A stretch of 64,000 nt of DNA from Streptomyces lydicus. Lineage in GTDB: Bacteria > Actinomycetota > Actinomycetes > Streptomycetales > Streptomycetaceae. The notes under the pieces were generated by a model. The model did not search any database, was not told where the DNA came from, and saw nothing but the letters and a program-made list of their open reading frames with translations. Below, piece by piece: positions 28,685 to 38,410 of this stretch. Position numbers and translations under genes: made by a program. The stretch covers positions 6,634,001-6,698,000 of the forward strand of contig NZ_CP017157.1 of NCBI RefSeq assembly GCF_001729485.1, read 5' to 3'. Every line of letters begins with the position of its first letter. The stretch's first letter is position 1.

Positions 28685-29598
28685 CGGCCGGCGCCGCCGG
28701 CAAGGCCCCGGCGCTCCCCCGGGCAGCGCGCCGCGCCCCGCTGCGCACGCGTCTGCTGCGCTGGTCCCCGCTCGCCCCCGCCACCGTCCTGCTGCTGCTC
28801 TTCCTCGCCGGCCCGATCGGCTACTGCGTCTTCATCGCCTTCACCGACACCCAGCTGACCGGCCAGGCGTCGGCGTCCTTCGTCGGGCTGGCCAACTTCC
28901 GCCGCGCCTTCGGCGACCCGGCGTTCCGCAACGCGGTGGTGCTGACCCTGGTCTTCACCGTGCTCTCCTCGATCCTCGGGCAGAACACCCTGGGCCTGGC
29001 GCTGGCCGGTCTGATGCGGCGCGCCTCGCGGCCCGTACGGTCGCTGACCGGCGCGATGGTGATCACCGCCTGGGTGCTCCCGGAGATCGTCGCGGGCTTC
29101 CTGCTGTACACCTTCTTCGAGCGGCGCGGCACCCTCAACGCGGTGCTGGACTGGCTCCATCTGCCCACCCAGAACTGGCTGTTCACGCTGCCCGTCATGG
29201 CCGTGTCGTTCGCCAACGTCTGGCGCGGGACCGCGTTCTCGATGCTGATCTACTCCGCGGCGCTCTCCGCGATCCCCCCGGAGGTGACCGAGTCGGCCGA
29301 GGTGGACGGCGCGGGCGGGCTGCGGCGGCTGTGGCACATCACGCTGCCGATGATCCGCCGTTCCATCGGCACCAATCTGATGCTCAACACCCTCCAGACG
29401 CTCTCCGTCTTCGGGCTGATCTGGGCGATGACGCGCGGCGGCCCCGGCAACCGCAGCCAGACGCTGCCGGTGTTCATGTACGACCAGGCGTTCCTGAAGT
29501 CGCTGATCGGCTACGGCACCGCGGTGGCGCTGCTGTTGCTGCTGGTGGGCGCGGTGTTCTCGGTGGTCTATCTGCGCCTGATGCGCGAGGAGGTCTGA
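28681..29598 (+). CDS. Carbohydrate ABC transporter permease (MalF type)
   Basis: A 305-residue inner-membrane permease with about six helices (PATVLLLLFLAGPIGYCVFIAF first). The EAA loop that docks the ATPase reads EVTESAEVDGAGGLRRLWHI, followed by the usual LPMI. Coupled to the binding protein by ATGA. There is no ATPase gene in the operon; Streptomyces CUT1 importers commonly share one ATPase, MsiK, encoded elsewhere. Confidence 0.93.
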   Translation: MTAGAAGKAPALPRAARRAPLRTRLLRWSPLAPATVLLLLFLAGPIGYCVFIAFTDTQLTGQASASFVGLANFRRAFGDPAFRNAVVLTLVFTVLSSILGQNTLGLALAGLMRRASRPVRSLTGAMVITAWVLPEIVAGFLLYTFFERRGTLNAVLDWLHLPTQNWLFTLPVMAVSFANVWRGTAFSMLIYSAALSAIPPEVTESAEVDGAGGLRRLWHITLPMIRRSIGTNLMLNTLQTLSVFGLIWAMTRGGPGNRSQTLPVFMYDQAFLKSLIGYGTAVALLLLLVGAVFSVVYLRLMREEV

Positions 29599-29600
29599 CC

Positions 29601-30467
29601 GTGCCGCTGCCCCGCCACCGGCCCCCGGCGCTCCGGCGCGCTCCGCGCAGGGGGCTCCGCCGGCGCCTGGCCGCCGACGCCGGACTGCTGCTCGTCGCGG
29701 CGGCGTTCGCGACCCCGCTGGTGTGGCTGGTGCTGTCGTCGCTGGACGCCGGGGCGACGCTGCGGGTGCGGCTGCCGAAGACACCGACGCTGACGAACTT
29801 CTCGGCGGTGCTGACCGACGAGATCACCTTCACGCCGATGCTCAACAGCCTGCTGATCTGCGGCGGCGCCACCGCCCTGACCGTCGTCTGCGCCGCGCTG
29901 GCCGCCTATCCGCTGTCCCGCTTCCGCTCGCGGTTCGCCCGGCCGTACCTGCTGACGATCCTGTTCTCGACCTGTCTGCCGGTCACCGCCGTGATGGTCC
30001 CGGTCTACGGGCTCTTCGTGCAGGTCAACCTGATCGACACCCGGTACGGCACCGCGCTGTTCCTGGCCGCCGCCCAACTTCCGTTCGCCATCTGGCTGAT
30101 GAAGAACTTCATGGACGGGGTGCCCCGGGCGCTGGAGGAGGCGGCGTGGACGGACGGGGCCTCCTGGCCGCAGACGCTGCTGCGGGTGATCCTTCCGCTG
30201 ATGGGCCCGGGCGTCGGGGTCGTCGCCATCTACACGTTCATCATGATGTGGGGCAATTTCTTCGTGCCCTTCATGCTGTTGCTCTCCCCGGAGCAACTTC
30301 CCGCTTCGGTGAGCATTTTCAATTTCTTCGGCAATTACGGGGCCATCGCCTTCGGTGAACTCGCGGCATTCTCGATCCTGTACTCGACACCGGTCGTCCT
30401 GCTCTATGTCCTGATCTCCCGGCGGCTGGGCGGGGGATTCGCGCTGGGCGGCGCGGTGAAGGGTTAG
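29601..30467 (+). CDS. Carbohydrate ABC transporter permease (MalG type)
   Basis: A 288-residue partner permease starting at GTG 29601, two bases after the MalF-type stop, with GAGGAGG inside the end of that gene. Six helices; the EAA motif reads LEEAAWTDGASWPQTLLRVILPLMGPG. The N terminus before the first helix is Arg-rich. Last gene of the importer operon. Around 30240-30370 several third positions are A or T (for example the codons for ISIFNFFG-like segments), less biased than the rest. Confidence 0.93.
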   Translation: MPLPRHRPPALRRAPRRGLRRRLAADAGLLLVAAAFATPLVWLVLSSLDAGATLRVRLPKTPTLTNFSAVLTDEITFTPMLNSLLICGGATALTVVCAALAAYPLSRFRSRFARPYLLTILFSTCLPVTAVMVPVYGLFVQVNLIDTRYGTALFLAAAQLPFAIWLMKNFMDGVPRALEEAAWTDGASWPQTLLRVILPLMGPGVGVVAIYTFIMMWGNFFVPFMLLLSPEQLPASVSIFNFFGNYGAIAFGELAAFSILYSTPVVLLYVLISRRLGGGFALGGAVKG

Positions 30468-30628
30468 GGAACGTCCACGGGAGCAGTTTTCACCGGTCAG
30501 CGGCCACTTGACGCAAAAACGCCGCACCGTGGCCGAGGAAAACCGGCCGGCTAGTAGCTTCCTACGACTTCCATCCTTGGGTATCCGCACGATAGGTGCG
30601 AAGCCACCTCGTCACCTACCGTGTGCCG

Positions 30629-31324
30629 GTGAACACGCAAGCCGGAGAGCCGCGCAGGCCCCCTTTCGACGCCGAGGCCGCCCGCCGCTTGCGGGAGGCT
30701 CTCGGAATGACCCCCGCCCATGTCGCGTACGGAATATGGGCGGCCTACGGAATTCGTATCCAGCCGGCCACGGTGGCGTCCTGGGAATCGGGCGAGAGCG
30801 CCCCGACGGAGGCCGAACTGACCGCGCTGGCCGGCGCCCTGTGGTGTGCGCCCGGCGATCTGCTCGGCGCACCGGGCACCCTGCGCGAGTACCGCCTGGC
30901 ACTCGGCCTCGCCCCCGACGCGCTCGCCCTGACCATCGGCATGGACCTGGCCGCGTACGAGCGGCTGGAGGCCGGCGGGAAGTGGAGCGGCAACGACCGG
31001 CAGGCCGCGGCGCTCGCCGGGGCGCTGAAGCTGCCGCTGCCCGCGCTGCTGCGCTTCACCGGCCGGGACGGCAAGCTGACCGAGCTGCTGACCAGCGCCG
31101 CCACCACCCGCTGGCAGGCGTACGTCCGGCCGGTCGGCAAGCTCGTACCGCTGCCCAAGGAGCGGATCCAGCAGGTGCTCCAGGAGTTGCACACCGACTA
31201 CCAGGCGGCCATGACGGCTACGCTCAACTGGGGCGGCGGGGACGGCACCGAGGAGTCCGGCCGGGCGGGGCGGGCCTTTCTCGACGGCGTCCTGGCGGAG
31301 TTCTGGGCCCGGCTCGGCGCCTAG
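30629..31324 (+). CDS. XRE-like helix-turn-helix protein
   Basis: A 231-residue putative DNA-binding protein. Several GTG codons (30596, 30623, 30629) could start it and none has a convincing ribosome site; I use 30629 (MNTQAGEPRRPPF). Residues about 12-75 resemble an XRE-type helix-turn-helix (ARRLREALGMTPAHVAYGI, then PATVASWESGESAPTEAELTALAGAL); a second, similar unit at about 80-140 (REYRLALGLAPDALALTIGMDLAAYERLEAG) suggests a duplicated domain. The C terminus is helical. No partner gene; it follows the importer operon and may regulate it, which is inference. Confidence 0.7.
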   Translation: MNTQAGEPRRPPFDAEAARRLREALGMTPAHVAYGIWAAYGIRIQPATVASWESGESAPTEAELTALAGALWCAPGDLLGAPGTLREYRLALGLAPDALALTIGMDLAAYERLEAGGKWSGNDRQAAALAGALKLPLPALLRFTGRDGKLTELLTSAATTRWQAYVRPVGKLVPLPKERIQQVLQELHTDYQAAMTATLNWGGGDGTEESGRAGRAFLDGVLAEFWARLGA

Positions 31325-31536
31325 GGGGTGTCGTTTGGATCATGGCCGGCCCGCGGCTGCTCCGGGAGATCCCGTCGGCCGCAGGTGGGAGCCGGGTCCG
31401 TCCAGAGGATGACACCGCCGGCACCGATGGCACTTCCGGCCGGTGCCGCTTTCGGTCCCTGCGGCTGAGGACCGGGCTGACCTGCACATTCGAGAATGGG
31501 GACGTCGATTCTTCCGTTCCCTCTCCAGGAGTCCCC

Positions 31537-32337
31537 GTGTCCCACGCGGCCGCCGTCCCGGGCTTTCCCGGCTCTTCCACCTCCCCCCGCGCCGCCACCG
31601 CCGTCGCCGCCCGCGCGACGGATCTGAGCAAGGTCTACGGCCAGGGGGAGACCCGGGTCGTCGCGCTGGACTCCGTCTCGGTCGAGTTCGGCAAGGCCCG
31701 GTTCACCGCGATCATGGGCCCGTCCGGCTCCGGCAAGTCCACGCTGATGCACTGCCTGGCCGGGCTGGACACGATCTCCGGCGGCTCGGCGCGGATCGGC
31801 GACACCGAACTCGCCTCGCTCAACGACAAGCAGCTGACCCGGCTGCGCCGGGACAAGATCGGCTTCATCTTCCAGGCGTTCAACCTGCTGCCGACGCTCA
31901 CCGCGCTGGAGAACATCACGCTGCCGATGGACATCGCGGGCCGCCGGCCCGACCGCGAGTGGCTGGACAGGGTGATCCAGACCGTCGGCCTGTCCGGGCG
32001 GCTCAAGCACCGGCCCAGCCAGCTCTCCGGCGGCCAGCAGCAGCGCGTGGCGGTGGCCCGCGCGCTGGCCGCCCAGCCGGAGATCATCTTCGCCGACGAG
32101 CCGACCGGCAACCTCGACTCCCGCTCCGGCGCCGAGGTGCTGGGCTTCCTGCGCGAGTCGGTACGCGCCATGAACCAGACCATCGTCATGGTCACCCACG
32201 ACCCGGTCGCCGCCGCCCACGCGGACCGGGTGGTCTTCCTCGCCGACGGCCGCATCGTCGAGGAGCTCTACGAACCGACCGCCGACGCCGTCCTGGACCG
32301 GATGCGGCTGTTCGACGCCAAGCACCGTACGAGCTGA
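31537..32337 (+). CDS. MacB/LolD-type ABC transporter ATP-binding protein
   Basis: A 266-residue ATPase from GTG 31537 with CCAGGAG upstream. After about 25 variable residues, the domain has KVYGQGETRVVALDSVSVEF, Walker A GPSGSGKST, Q-loop IFQAFNLLP, signature LSGGQQQR, Walker B IIFADEPTGNLD and VTHDPVAA. This set is diagnostic of the MacB/LolD/FtsE branch, which acts with FtsX-type permeases in mechanotransmission or lipid/peptide export. The permease follows after 37 bp. Confidence 0.94.
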   Translation: MSHAAAVPGFPGSSTSPRAATAVAARATDLSKVYGQGETRVVALDSVSVEFGKARFTAIMGPSGSGKSTLMHCLAGLDTISGGSARIGDTELASLNDKQLTRLRRDKIGFIFQAFNLLPTLTALENITLPMDIAGRRPDREWLDRVIQTVGLSGRLKHRPSQLSGGQQQRVAVARALAAQPEIIFADEPTGNLDSRSGAEVLGFLRESVRAMNQTIVMVTHDPVAAAHADRVVFLADGRIVEELYEPTADAVLDRMRLFDAKHRTS

Positions 32338-32374
32338 CGCCCGCCGCCGACCTCCACCTCAGGACTCCACCACC

Positions 32375-34942
32375 ATGTTCCGTACCGCGCTGCGCAACGT
32401 CCTCGCGCACAAAGCCCGTCTGATGATGACCGCCCTCGCGGTCCTCCTCGGCGTCGCCTTCGTCTCCGGCACCCTCGTCTTCAGCGACACCGTCGGCGAG
32501 GCCGTCAAGAAAGCCTCGGCCAAGAGCTTCCGGGACGTGGCCGTCTCCGTGCAGGCGACGTCCGACGGGCCGCCCCAGGAAGAGAACGGCCACCGCACCA
32601 CCGCCCTCAACGACAAGCTGGCGGACCGGGTCCGCGCGCTGCCCGGCGTGGCCGCCGTCCACGCCAACGTCAGCGGACGGGCCACCATCGCCGACAAGGA
32701 CAACCAGCCGATCGGCAACGACTGGCAGAACGTGGCCACCAACTACCAGCCGGGCGCGGGTGGCAAGGACAGCCGTTACCCGCTCGTCCGGGGCCGCGGC
32801 CCAGCCTCGGCCGGCGAGATGGCGCTGGACGAGGGCGCGGCCGCGAAGGCCGGCCTGAAGGTCGGTGACAGCGTGCGCTTCGCCACCGACGGACCGGCCC
32901 TGCACAAGACGCTCGTCGGCATCGTCCACTCCGAGGACCCTCAGGTCACCGCGGGCGGCAGCCTGGCGCTGTTCGACACCGCCACCGCCCAGAAGCTGTT
33001 CGTGCACCCCGGCCAGTACGACGAACTGGTGGTGACCGCCAAGCCCGGCACCGACGAGAAGGCGCTGACCGCCGCGGTCGAGAAGCTGCTGCCGAAGGAC
33101 CGCGCGACGGCGACCAGCGGCAGCAAGCTCGCCGCCGAGCAGGCCAAGATGGTCGAGATGAGCAACCAGGCGCTGAGCAAGACGCTGCTGGTGTTCGCCG
33201 GCATCGCCCTGTTCGTCGGCATCTTCATCATCGCCAACACCTTCACCATGCTGATCTCCCAGCGCAGCCGTGAGATCGCCCTGATGCGGGCGATCGGCGC
33301 CTCCCGCCGCCAGGTGGTGCGCTCGGTGCTGGCCGAGGCGGCCCTGCTCGGCCTGGTCTCCTCCGTCGTCGGCTTCGCGCTGGGCACCGGCATCGCGGTC
33401 ACCATGCGCGCGGTGCTCGACGCCAACGGCGCGGGCTTCCCCGACGGCCCGCTGGTGATCACGCCGGCCGCCGTGCTGTCCGCCCTTGCCGTCGGTGTGC
33501 TGGTGACCGTGCTGTCCGCCTGGCTGCCGTCCCGCAAGGCCGCGAAGATCGCCCCGGTCGAGGCACTGAACACGGTGGACGCGGCGCCCGCGCTGCGCGG
33601 CCTGGTCCTGCGCAACACCATCGGCGCGGTGGTCACCGCCGTCGGCGTCGCGATCATGCTGTATGTCTCCACCCTCAAGACCGCCGAGGAGAGCGGCCTG
33701 ATGACCGCCATGGCGGGCTCCGCGCTGACCCTGACCGGCGTCATCATCCTCGCTCCGCTGCTGTCGCGGCCGCTGGTCGGCCTGGCCGGCAAGGTCACCA
33801 CCCGGCTCTTCGGCATCAGCGGCAAGCTGGCCAAGGAGAACGCGCTGCGCAACCCGCGCCGGACCGCCGCCACCGCCTCCGCCCTGATGATCGGCCTCAC
33901 CCTGATCACCGGCATGACGGTCGCCGGCCTGTCGGCGCAGCGGGCCTCGGACGAGATGTCCGCCCAGGGCCTGACCGCCGACTACCAGGTCAGCACGGCC
34001 AACTTCCGCGGCCTGGACCCCGAGCTGACGAAGAAGGCCGCGCACCTGCCCGGCGTCTCGGCGGCGGTGCCCATCCGCTCGGCCGCCTTCGAGACCAACG
34101 GCGGCTACGGCTCGCTCACCGGCACCGACCTCGCCGACATCGGCAAGGTCGCCGACCTCACCTTCCGCAGCGGATCGCTGGCGGCCGTGCACGACGGCGG
34201 CATCGCGGTCTCCCGCTCCAGGGCCGAGAAGCTGGGCTGGAAGACGGGCGAGACCCACGAGCTCGGCTTCTTCACCGGCACGGAGAAGAAGGAGATGGCC
34301 CGGATCAAGGTCGCCGGCGTCTACGAGGACAACGCCACCGTCGGCGACATGTTCGGCGCCACCACGCTCGTCGACCCGCATGCGGGCAAGCCCCTCAAGG
34401 ACGAGAAGGTCCTGGTCAAAACCGCGAACGGGACCAGCGACGGGCTGGAGAAGGAGATCCGCAAGGCGCTCGGCGACAGCCCGCTGCTGAAGGTGCAGGA
34501 CAAGGACGACCTGCGCAAGGAGAACGCGGGCCAGATCGACACCGTCCTGAACATGATGTACGGACTGCTCGGCATGGCCGTGATCATCGCGGTGGTCGGT
34601 GTGGTCAACACCCTGGCCATGTCGGTCTTCGAACGCACCCGTGAGATCGGGATGCTGCGCGCGATCGGGCTGGCCCGCACCGGCATCAAGCAGATGGTGC
34701 GCCTCGAATCGGTGGTCATCTCGCTGTTCGGCGCGGTGCTCGGCATCGGCGTGGGCATCTTCCTGGCCTGGGCCGGCGGCAAGATGACGGCCACCTCGTT
34801 GCCGACGTACGAGATGCTCCTGCCGTGGGACCGGCTCGGCATCTTCCTGGCGATCGCCCTGGTCGTCGGTGTCCTCGCCGCCGCCTGGCCGGCCCGCCGG
34901 GCGGCCCGCCTGAACATGCTGGAGGCCATCGGCGCCCAGTGA
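32375..34942 (+). CDS. FtsX/MacB-type ABC transporter permease
   Basis: An 855-residue permease partner of the preceding ATPase. First helix near the N terminus (LMMTALAVLLGVAFVSGTLVF), a large extracytoplasmic MacB-like domain (about 45-265), three helices, a further helix bundle near 410-520, a second external domain (about 525-720) and three C-terminal helices. This duplicated FtsX layout (about ten helices) is typical of actinobacterial homologues of about 850 residues. Both FtsX cores carry the coupling segment REIALMRAIGASRRQV and REIGMLRAIGLARTGI. Substrate unknown; envelope or antimicrobial-peptide stress roles are possible. Confidence 0.93.
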   Translation: MFRTALRNVLAHKARLMMTALAVLLGVAFVSGTLVFSDTVGEAVKKASAKSFRDVAVSVQATSDGPPQEENGHRTTALNDKLADRVRALPGVAAVHANVSGRATIADKDNQPIGNDWQNVATNYQPGAGGKDSRYPLVRGRGPASAGEMALDEGAAAKAGLKVGDSVRFATDGPALHKTLVGIVHSEDPQVTAGGSLALFDTATAQKLFVHPGQYDELVVTAKPGTDEKALTAAVEKLLPKDRATATSGSKLAAEQAKMVEMSNQALSKTLLVFAGIALFVGIFIIANTFTMLISQRSREIALMRAIGASRRQVVRSVLAEAALLGLVSSVVGFALGTGIAVTMRAVLDANGAGFPDGPLVITPAAVLSALAVGVLVTVLSAWLPSRKAAKIAPVEALNTVDAAPALRGLVLRNTIGAVVTAVGVAIMLYVSTLKTAEESGLMTAMAGSALTLTGVIILAPLLSRPLVGLAGKVTTRLFGISGKLAKENALRNPRRTAATASALMIGLTLITGMTVAGLSAQRASDEMSAQGLTADYQVSTANFRGLDPELTKKAAHLPGVSAAVPIRSAAFETNGGYGSLTGTDLADIGKVADLTFRSGSLAAVHDGGIAVSRSRAEKLGWKTGETHELGFFTGTEKKEMARIKVAGVYEDNATVGDMFGATTLVDPHAGKPLKDEKVLVKTANGTSDGLEKEIRKALGDSPLLKVQDKDDLRKENAGQIDTVLNMMYGLLGMAVIIAVVGVVNTLAMSVFERTREIGMLRAIGLARTGIKQMVRLESVVISLFGAVLGIGVGIFLAWAGGKMTATSLPTYEMLLPWDRLGIFLAIALVVGVLAAAWPARRAARLNMLEAIGAQ

Positions 34943-34954
34943 CCGGGGCGCACG

Positions 34955-35001
34955 CGACGGCGGCGGGCCTTCCCCTCGAAGGGGAAGGCCCGCCGCCGTC
35001 G
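34955..35001. terminator. Bidirectional terminator, 21-bp perfect stem
   Basis: Arms 34955-34975 and 34981-35001 are perfectly complementary over 21 bp with a 5-nt loop TCGAA. It lies between the convergent permease and pfkA genes and should stop both transcripts. Confidence 0.85.
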
Positions 35002-35014
35002 TGGTCCGGGGGTG

Positions 35015-36040
35015 TCAGAAGACCGACTCGGCCTCGTCCATCCGCCAGGTGGGCACGGTCTTGAGCTCGGTGACCGCCTCGGCCAGCGGCACCATCGTGA
35101 TGTCGGTGCCGCGCAGCGCGGTCATCCTGCCGTACTCGCCGCGGTGCGCGGCCTCGACGGCGTGCCAGCCGAAGCGGGTGGCGAGCACCCGGTCGTAGGC
35201 GGTGGGGGTGCCGCCGCGCTGGACGTGGCCGAGGATGACCGGGCGGGCCTCCTTGCCGAGGCGCTGCTCCAGTTCGTGGGCGAGCGCGTTGCCGATGCCG
35301 GAGAACCGCTCGTGGCCGTACTGGTCGATGGCGCCCTTCTTGTAGTCCATGGTGCCGGGGGCCGGGTGGGCGCCCTCGGCGACACAGACCACGGCGAACT
35401 TCTTGCCCCGGGCGAACCGCTCCTCGACCATCTTGACCAGGTCGTTCACATCGAAGCCGCGCTCCGGCAGGCAGATGCCGTGCGCACCGCCGGCCATCCC
35501 GGACTCCAGCGCGATCCAGCCCGCGTGCCGGCCCATGACCTCGACGACCATCACGCGCTGGTGCGACTCCGCGGTGGTCTTGAGGCGGTCGATCGCCTCG
35601 GTCGCCACGCCGACGGCGGTGTCGAAGCCGAAGGTGCGGTCGGTCGAGGAGATGTCGTTGTCGATGGTCTTGGGGACGCCGACGACCGGCAGCCCGGCGT
35701 CCGACAGCATCCGCGCGGCGGTGAGGGTGCCCTCGCCGCCGATCGGGATCAGCACGTCGATGCCGTAGTCCTTGGAGTGGTCCTTGGCGTTCTCGCACGC
35801 CTCCTGCAGCCGGGCGCGCTCCAGCCGGGACGAGCCGAGGATGGTGCCGCCGCGGGCGAGGATGCCGCTGACGGCTTCCAGGTCGAGTTTGCGGAAGCGG
35901 CCCTCCAGCAGTCCCTTGAAGCCGTCCTCGAAGCCGATGACCTCGTCGCCGTGGCCGGTGAGGGCGCGATGGACAACAGACCGGATCACAGCATTCAGGC
36001 CGGGGCAGTCGCCGCCTGCGGTGAGGACTCCGATACGCAT
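35015..36040 (-). CDS. pfkA: 6-phosphofructokinase
   Basis: A 341-residue phosphofructokinase for the committed step of glycolysis. Motifs: LTAGGDCPGLNAVIR at the N terminus, PIGGEGTLTAA with Gly104, VGVPKTIDNDI with Lys124, the fructose-6-phosphate region VMGRHAGWIALESG and HVQRGGTPTAYDR. Gly104 is the usual ATP-using residue, while Lys124 is usual in pyrophosphate-using enzymes; this mixed G104/K124 signature is known for ATP-dependent actinobacterial PFKs related to the pyrophosphate group. Divergent from pta, so upper and lower carbon-flux genes share a 230-bp control region. Confidence 0.95.
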   Translation of the reverse strand: MRIGVLTAGGDCPGLNAVIRSVVHRALTGHGDEVIGFEDGFKGLLEGRFRKLDLEAVSGILARGGTILGSSRLERARLQEACENAKDHSKDYGIDVLIPIGGEGTLTAARMLSDAGLPVVGVPKTIDNDISSTDRTFGFDTAVGVATEAIDRLKTTAESHQRVMVVEVMGRHAGWIALESGMAGGAHGICLPERGFDVNDLVKMVEERFARGKKFAVVCVAEGAHPAPGTMDYKKGAIDQYGHERFSGIGNALAHELEQRLGKEARPVILGHVQRGGTPTAYDRVLATRFGWHAVEAAHRGEYGRMTALRGTDITMVPLAEAVTELKTVPTWRMDEAESVF

Positions 36041-36270
36041 CGTGCTGTGTCTCCTGTGCTCGCTGTTGGTTCCTGAGCCGGTCCGATTGTTTCACGGCCC
36101 GACGGGCACCGGCCTCAGAGAGGGACCTCCCCCCTACTGTCCTCACCCGTACTCCGCCGGGGAAACTGGGAGAGCGGCTTATCCACACGCGCAGGTATTG
36201 TCAAGAGGACACGCCAACGATAACGGCTGATTTTGACCTTGTGGCCAACGGAATGGATCGGAGAGCCCGC

Positions 36271-38364
36271 GTGACGCGCAGCGTGTACGTGACCGGTATC
36301 GACCGCGGCGACGGACGTCAGGTCGTGGAACTGGGAGTCATGGAGCTCCTGACCCGCCACGTCGACCGGGTGGGGGTCTTCCGCCCGCTGGTCCACGACG
36401 GGCCGGACCGCCTCTTCGAACTGCTGCGGGCCCGCTACCGCCTCACCCAGCCCGCGGAGACCGTCTACGGCATCAGCTACGACGAGGCCGCCGCCCTCCA
36501 GGCCGAACGCGGCACCGACGAGCTGGTCTCCCGGCTCGTCGACCGCTTCCACGCCGTCGCCAGGGACTACGAGTACGTCCTGATCCTGGGCTCGGACTAC
36601 GCCGACACCAGCCTGCCGGCCGAGCTGAACCTCAACGCCCGGATCGCCAACGAGTGCGGCGCCTCGGTGATCGCCGTCGTCGGCGGCCAGGGCCAGGAGG
36701 CCGAGTCGGTGCGCGCCGAGGCCCGCAACGCCTACCGCGCCTACACCTCGCTGGGCTGCGACGTGGTCGCCATGGTCGTCAACCGGGTGGCCCCCGAACA
36801 CCGCACGGCGGTCGTCGAGCGGCTCGCCGCCCGCCTGCCGGTGCCCTGCTACGCACTGCCCGAGGACGGCTCGCTCTCCGCGCCGACCGTCGGCCAGATC
36901 GTGCACGCCCTCGGCGCCCAGGTGCTGCTGGGCGACGACTCCGGGCTCGCCAGGGACGCCCGCGACTTCGTCTTCGGCGGGGCGATGCTGCCGACCTTCC
37001 TCAAGGCGCTCACCCCCGGCTGCCTCGTGGTGACCCCCGGGGACCGCGCCGACCTGGTCGTCGGCTCGCTCGCCGCGCACAGCGCCGGCGCCCCGCCGAT
37101 CGCCGGGGTGCTGCTCACCCTCGACGAGCGGCCCGGCCCCGACATCATGGCGCTGGCCGGCCGGCTCGCCCCGGGCACGCCGGTGATCTCCGTACCGGGC
37201 GGGTCCTTCCCGACCGCCGCCGAGCTGTTCGCGATCGAGGGCAAGCTGAACGCCGCCTCGCCGCGCAAGGCGGAGACCGCGCTCGGCCTCTTCGAGCGCC
37301 ACGTGGACACCGTGGAGCTGACCGACCGCATCTCGGTGGCCCGCTCCGGCCGGGTCACGCCGATGATGTTCGAGCACGAGCTGATCGAGCGCTCCCGCTC
37401 CGGCCGCCGCCGGGTCGTCCTGCCCGAGGGCAACGAGGAGCGGGTGCTGCGCGCCGCCGACGTCCTGCTGCGCCGCGACGTCTGCGACCTGACCCTGCTG
37501 GGCGAGGAGGAGGCGATCCGCAAGCGCGCCGCCGACCTGGCCATCGACCTGGCGGACGCCCAGATCATCGACCCGCAGACCTCCGAGCTGCGCGAGCGGT
37601 TCGCCGAGCTGTACGCCGCGCTGCGCGCGCACAAGGGCGTCAGCTACGAGCTGGCCTACGACGTGGTCGCCGACGTCTCCTACTTCGGCACGCTGATGGT
37701 CGAGGAGGGCCTGGCCGACGGCATGGTCTCCGGCGCCGTGCACTCCACGGCGGCCACCATCCGGCCCGCCTTCGAGGTCATCAAGACCAAGCCGAACGCG
37801 CAGATCGTGTCCTCGGTCTTCTTCATGTGCCTGGCCGACCGGGTGCTGGTCTACGGCGACTGCGCGGTCAACCCGGACCCGGACGCCGAGCAGCTGGCCG
37901 ACATCGCCATCCAGTCCGCCACCACCGCGGCCCAGTTCGGCGTCGAGCCCCGGATCGCGATGCTGTCGTACTCCACCGGCACCTCCGGCTCCGGCGCGGA
38001 CGTCGACAAGGTCCGCAAGGCCACCGAGCTGGTCCGCGAGCTGCGCCCCGACCTGCTGGTGGAAGGGCCGATCCAGTACGACGCGGCGGTCGACGACGCG
38101 GTCGCGCAGACCAAGCTGCCCGGCTCCGACGTGGCCGGCAAGGCCACCGTGCTGATCTTCCCGGACCTCAACACCGGCAACAACACCTACAAGGCCGTGC
38201 AGCGCTCGGCGGGCGCGGTCGCCGTCGGACCGGTCCTCCAGGGCCTGCGCAAGCCGGTCAACGACCTCTCGCGCGGCGCTTTGGTCCAGGACATCGTCAA
38301 CACCGTCGCGATCACCGCCATCCAGGCGCAGGGCGCCCGCCCCGGCGCCGGAGCCACCGACTGA
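36271..38364 (+). CDS. pta: Phosphate acetyltransferase
   Basis: A 697-residue long-form Pta that converts acetyl-CoA and phosphate to acetyl phosphate. I chose GTG 36271 (MTRSVYVTGIDRG), with GGAGAG upstream, over GTG 36241. N-terminal dethiobiotin-synthetase-like P-loop domain (its P-loop is degenerate, IDRGDGRQV with no GKS/T), DRTGG-like middle domain, and C-terminal catalytic domain from about 370 (RRVVLPEGNEERVLRAAD; MLSYSTGTSGSGADV; GPIQYDAA). ackA follows, giving the acetate pathway. Confidence 0.95.
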   Translation: MTRSVYVTGIDRGDGRQVVELGVMELLTRHVDRVGVFRPLVHDGPDRLFELLRARYRLTQPAETVYGISYDEAAALQAERGTDELVSRLVDRFHAVARDYEYVLILGSDYADTSLPAELNLNARIANECGASVIAVVGGQGQEAESVRAEARNAYRAYTSLGCDVVAMVVNRVAPEHRTAVVERLAARLPVPCYALPEDGSLSAPTVGQIVHALGAQVLLGDDSGLARDARDFVFGGAMLPTFLKALTPGCLVVTPGDRADLVVGSLAAHSAGAPPIAGVLLTLDERPGPDIMALAGRLAPGTPVISVPGGSFPTAAELFAIEGKLNAASPRKAETALGLFERHVDTVELTDRISVARSGRVTPMMFEHELIERSRSGRRRVVLPEGNEERVLRAADVLLRRDVCDLTLLGEEEAIRKRAADLAIDLADAQIIDPQTSELRERFAELYAALRAHKGVSYELAYDVVADVSYFGTLMVEEGLADGMVSGAVHSTAATIRPAFEVIKTKPNAQIVSSVFFMCLADRVLVYGDCAVNPDPDAEQLADIAIQSATTAAQFGVEPRIAMLSYSTGTSGSGADVDKVRKATELVRELRPDLLVEGPIQYDAAVDDAVAQTKLPGSDVAGKATVLIFPDLNTGNNTYKAVQRSAGAVAVGPVLQGLRKPVNDLSRGALVQDIVNTVAITAIQAQGARPGAGATD

Positions 38365-38410
38365 CCCGGGCCGTGCCCGCCCCCGTCCCCACCCCACCGG
38401 AAAGCGCTAC

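Noticed and set aside
31326..31400. Possible end of an IS5-like element (GGGGGTGTCGTTTGGATCATGG)
   Set aside because: It resembles remembered Streptomyces IS termini, but no second terminal repeat, target duplication or transposase remnant is visible. A nucleotide search would settle it.
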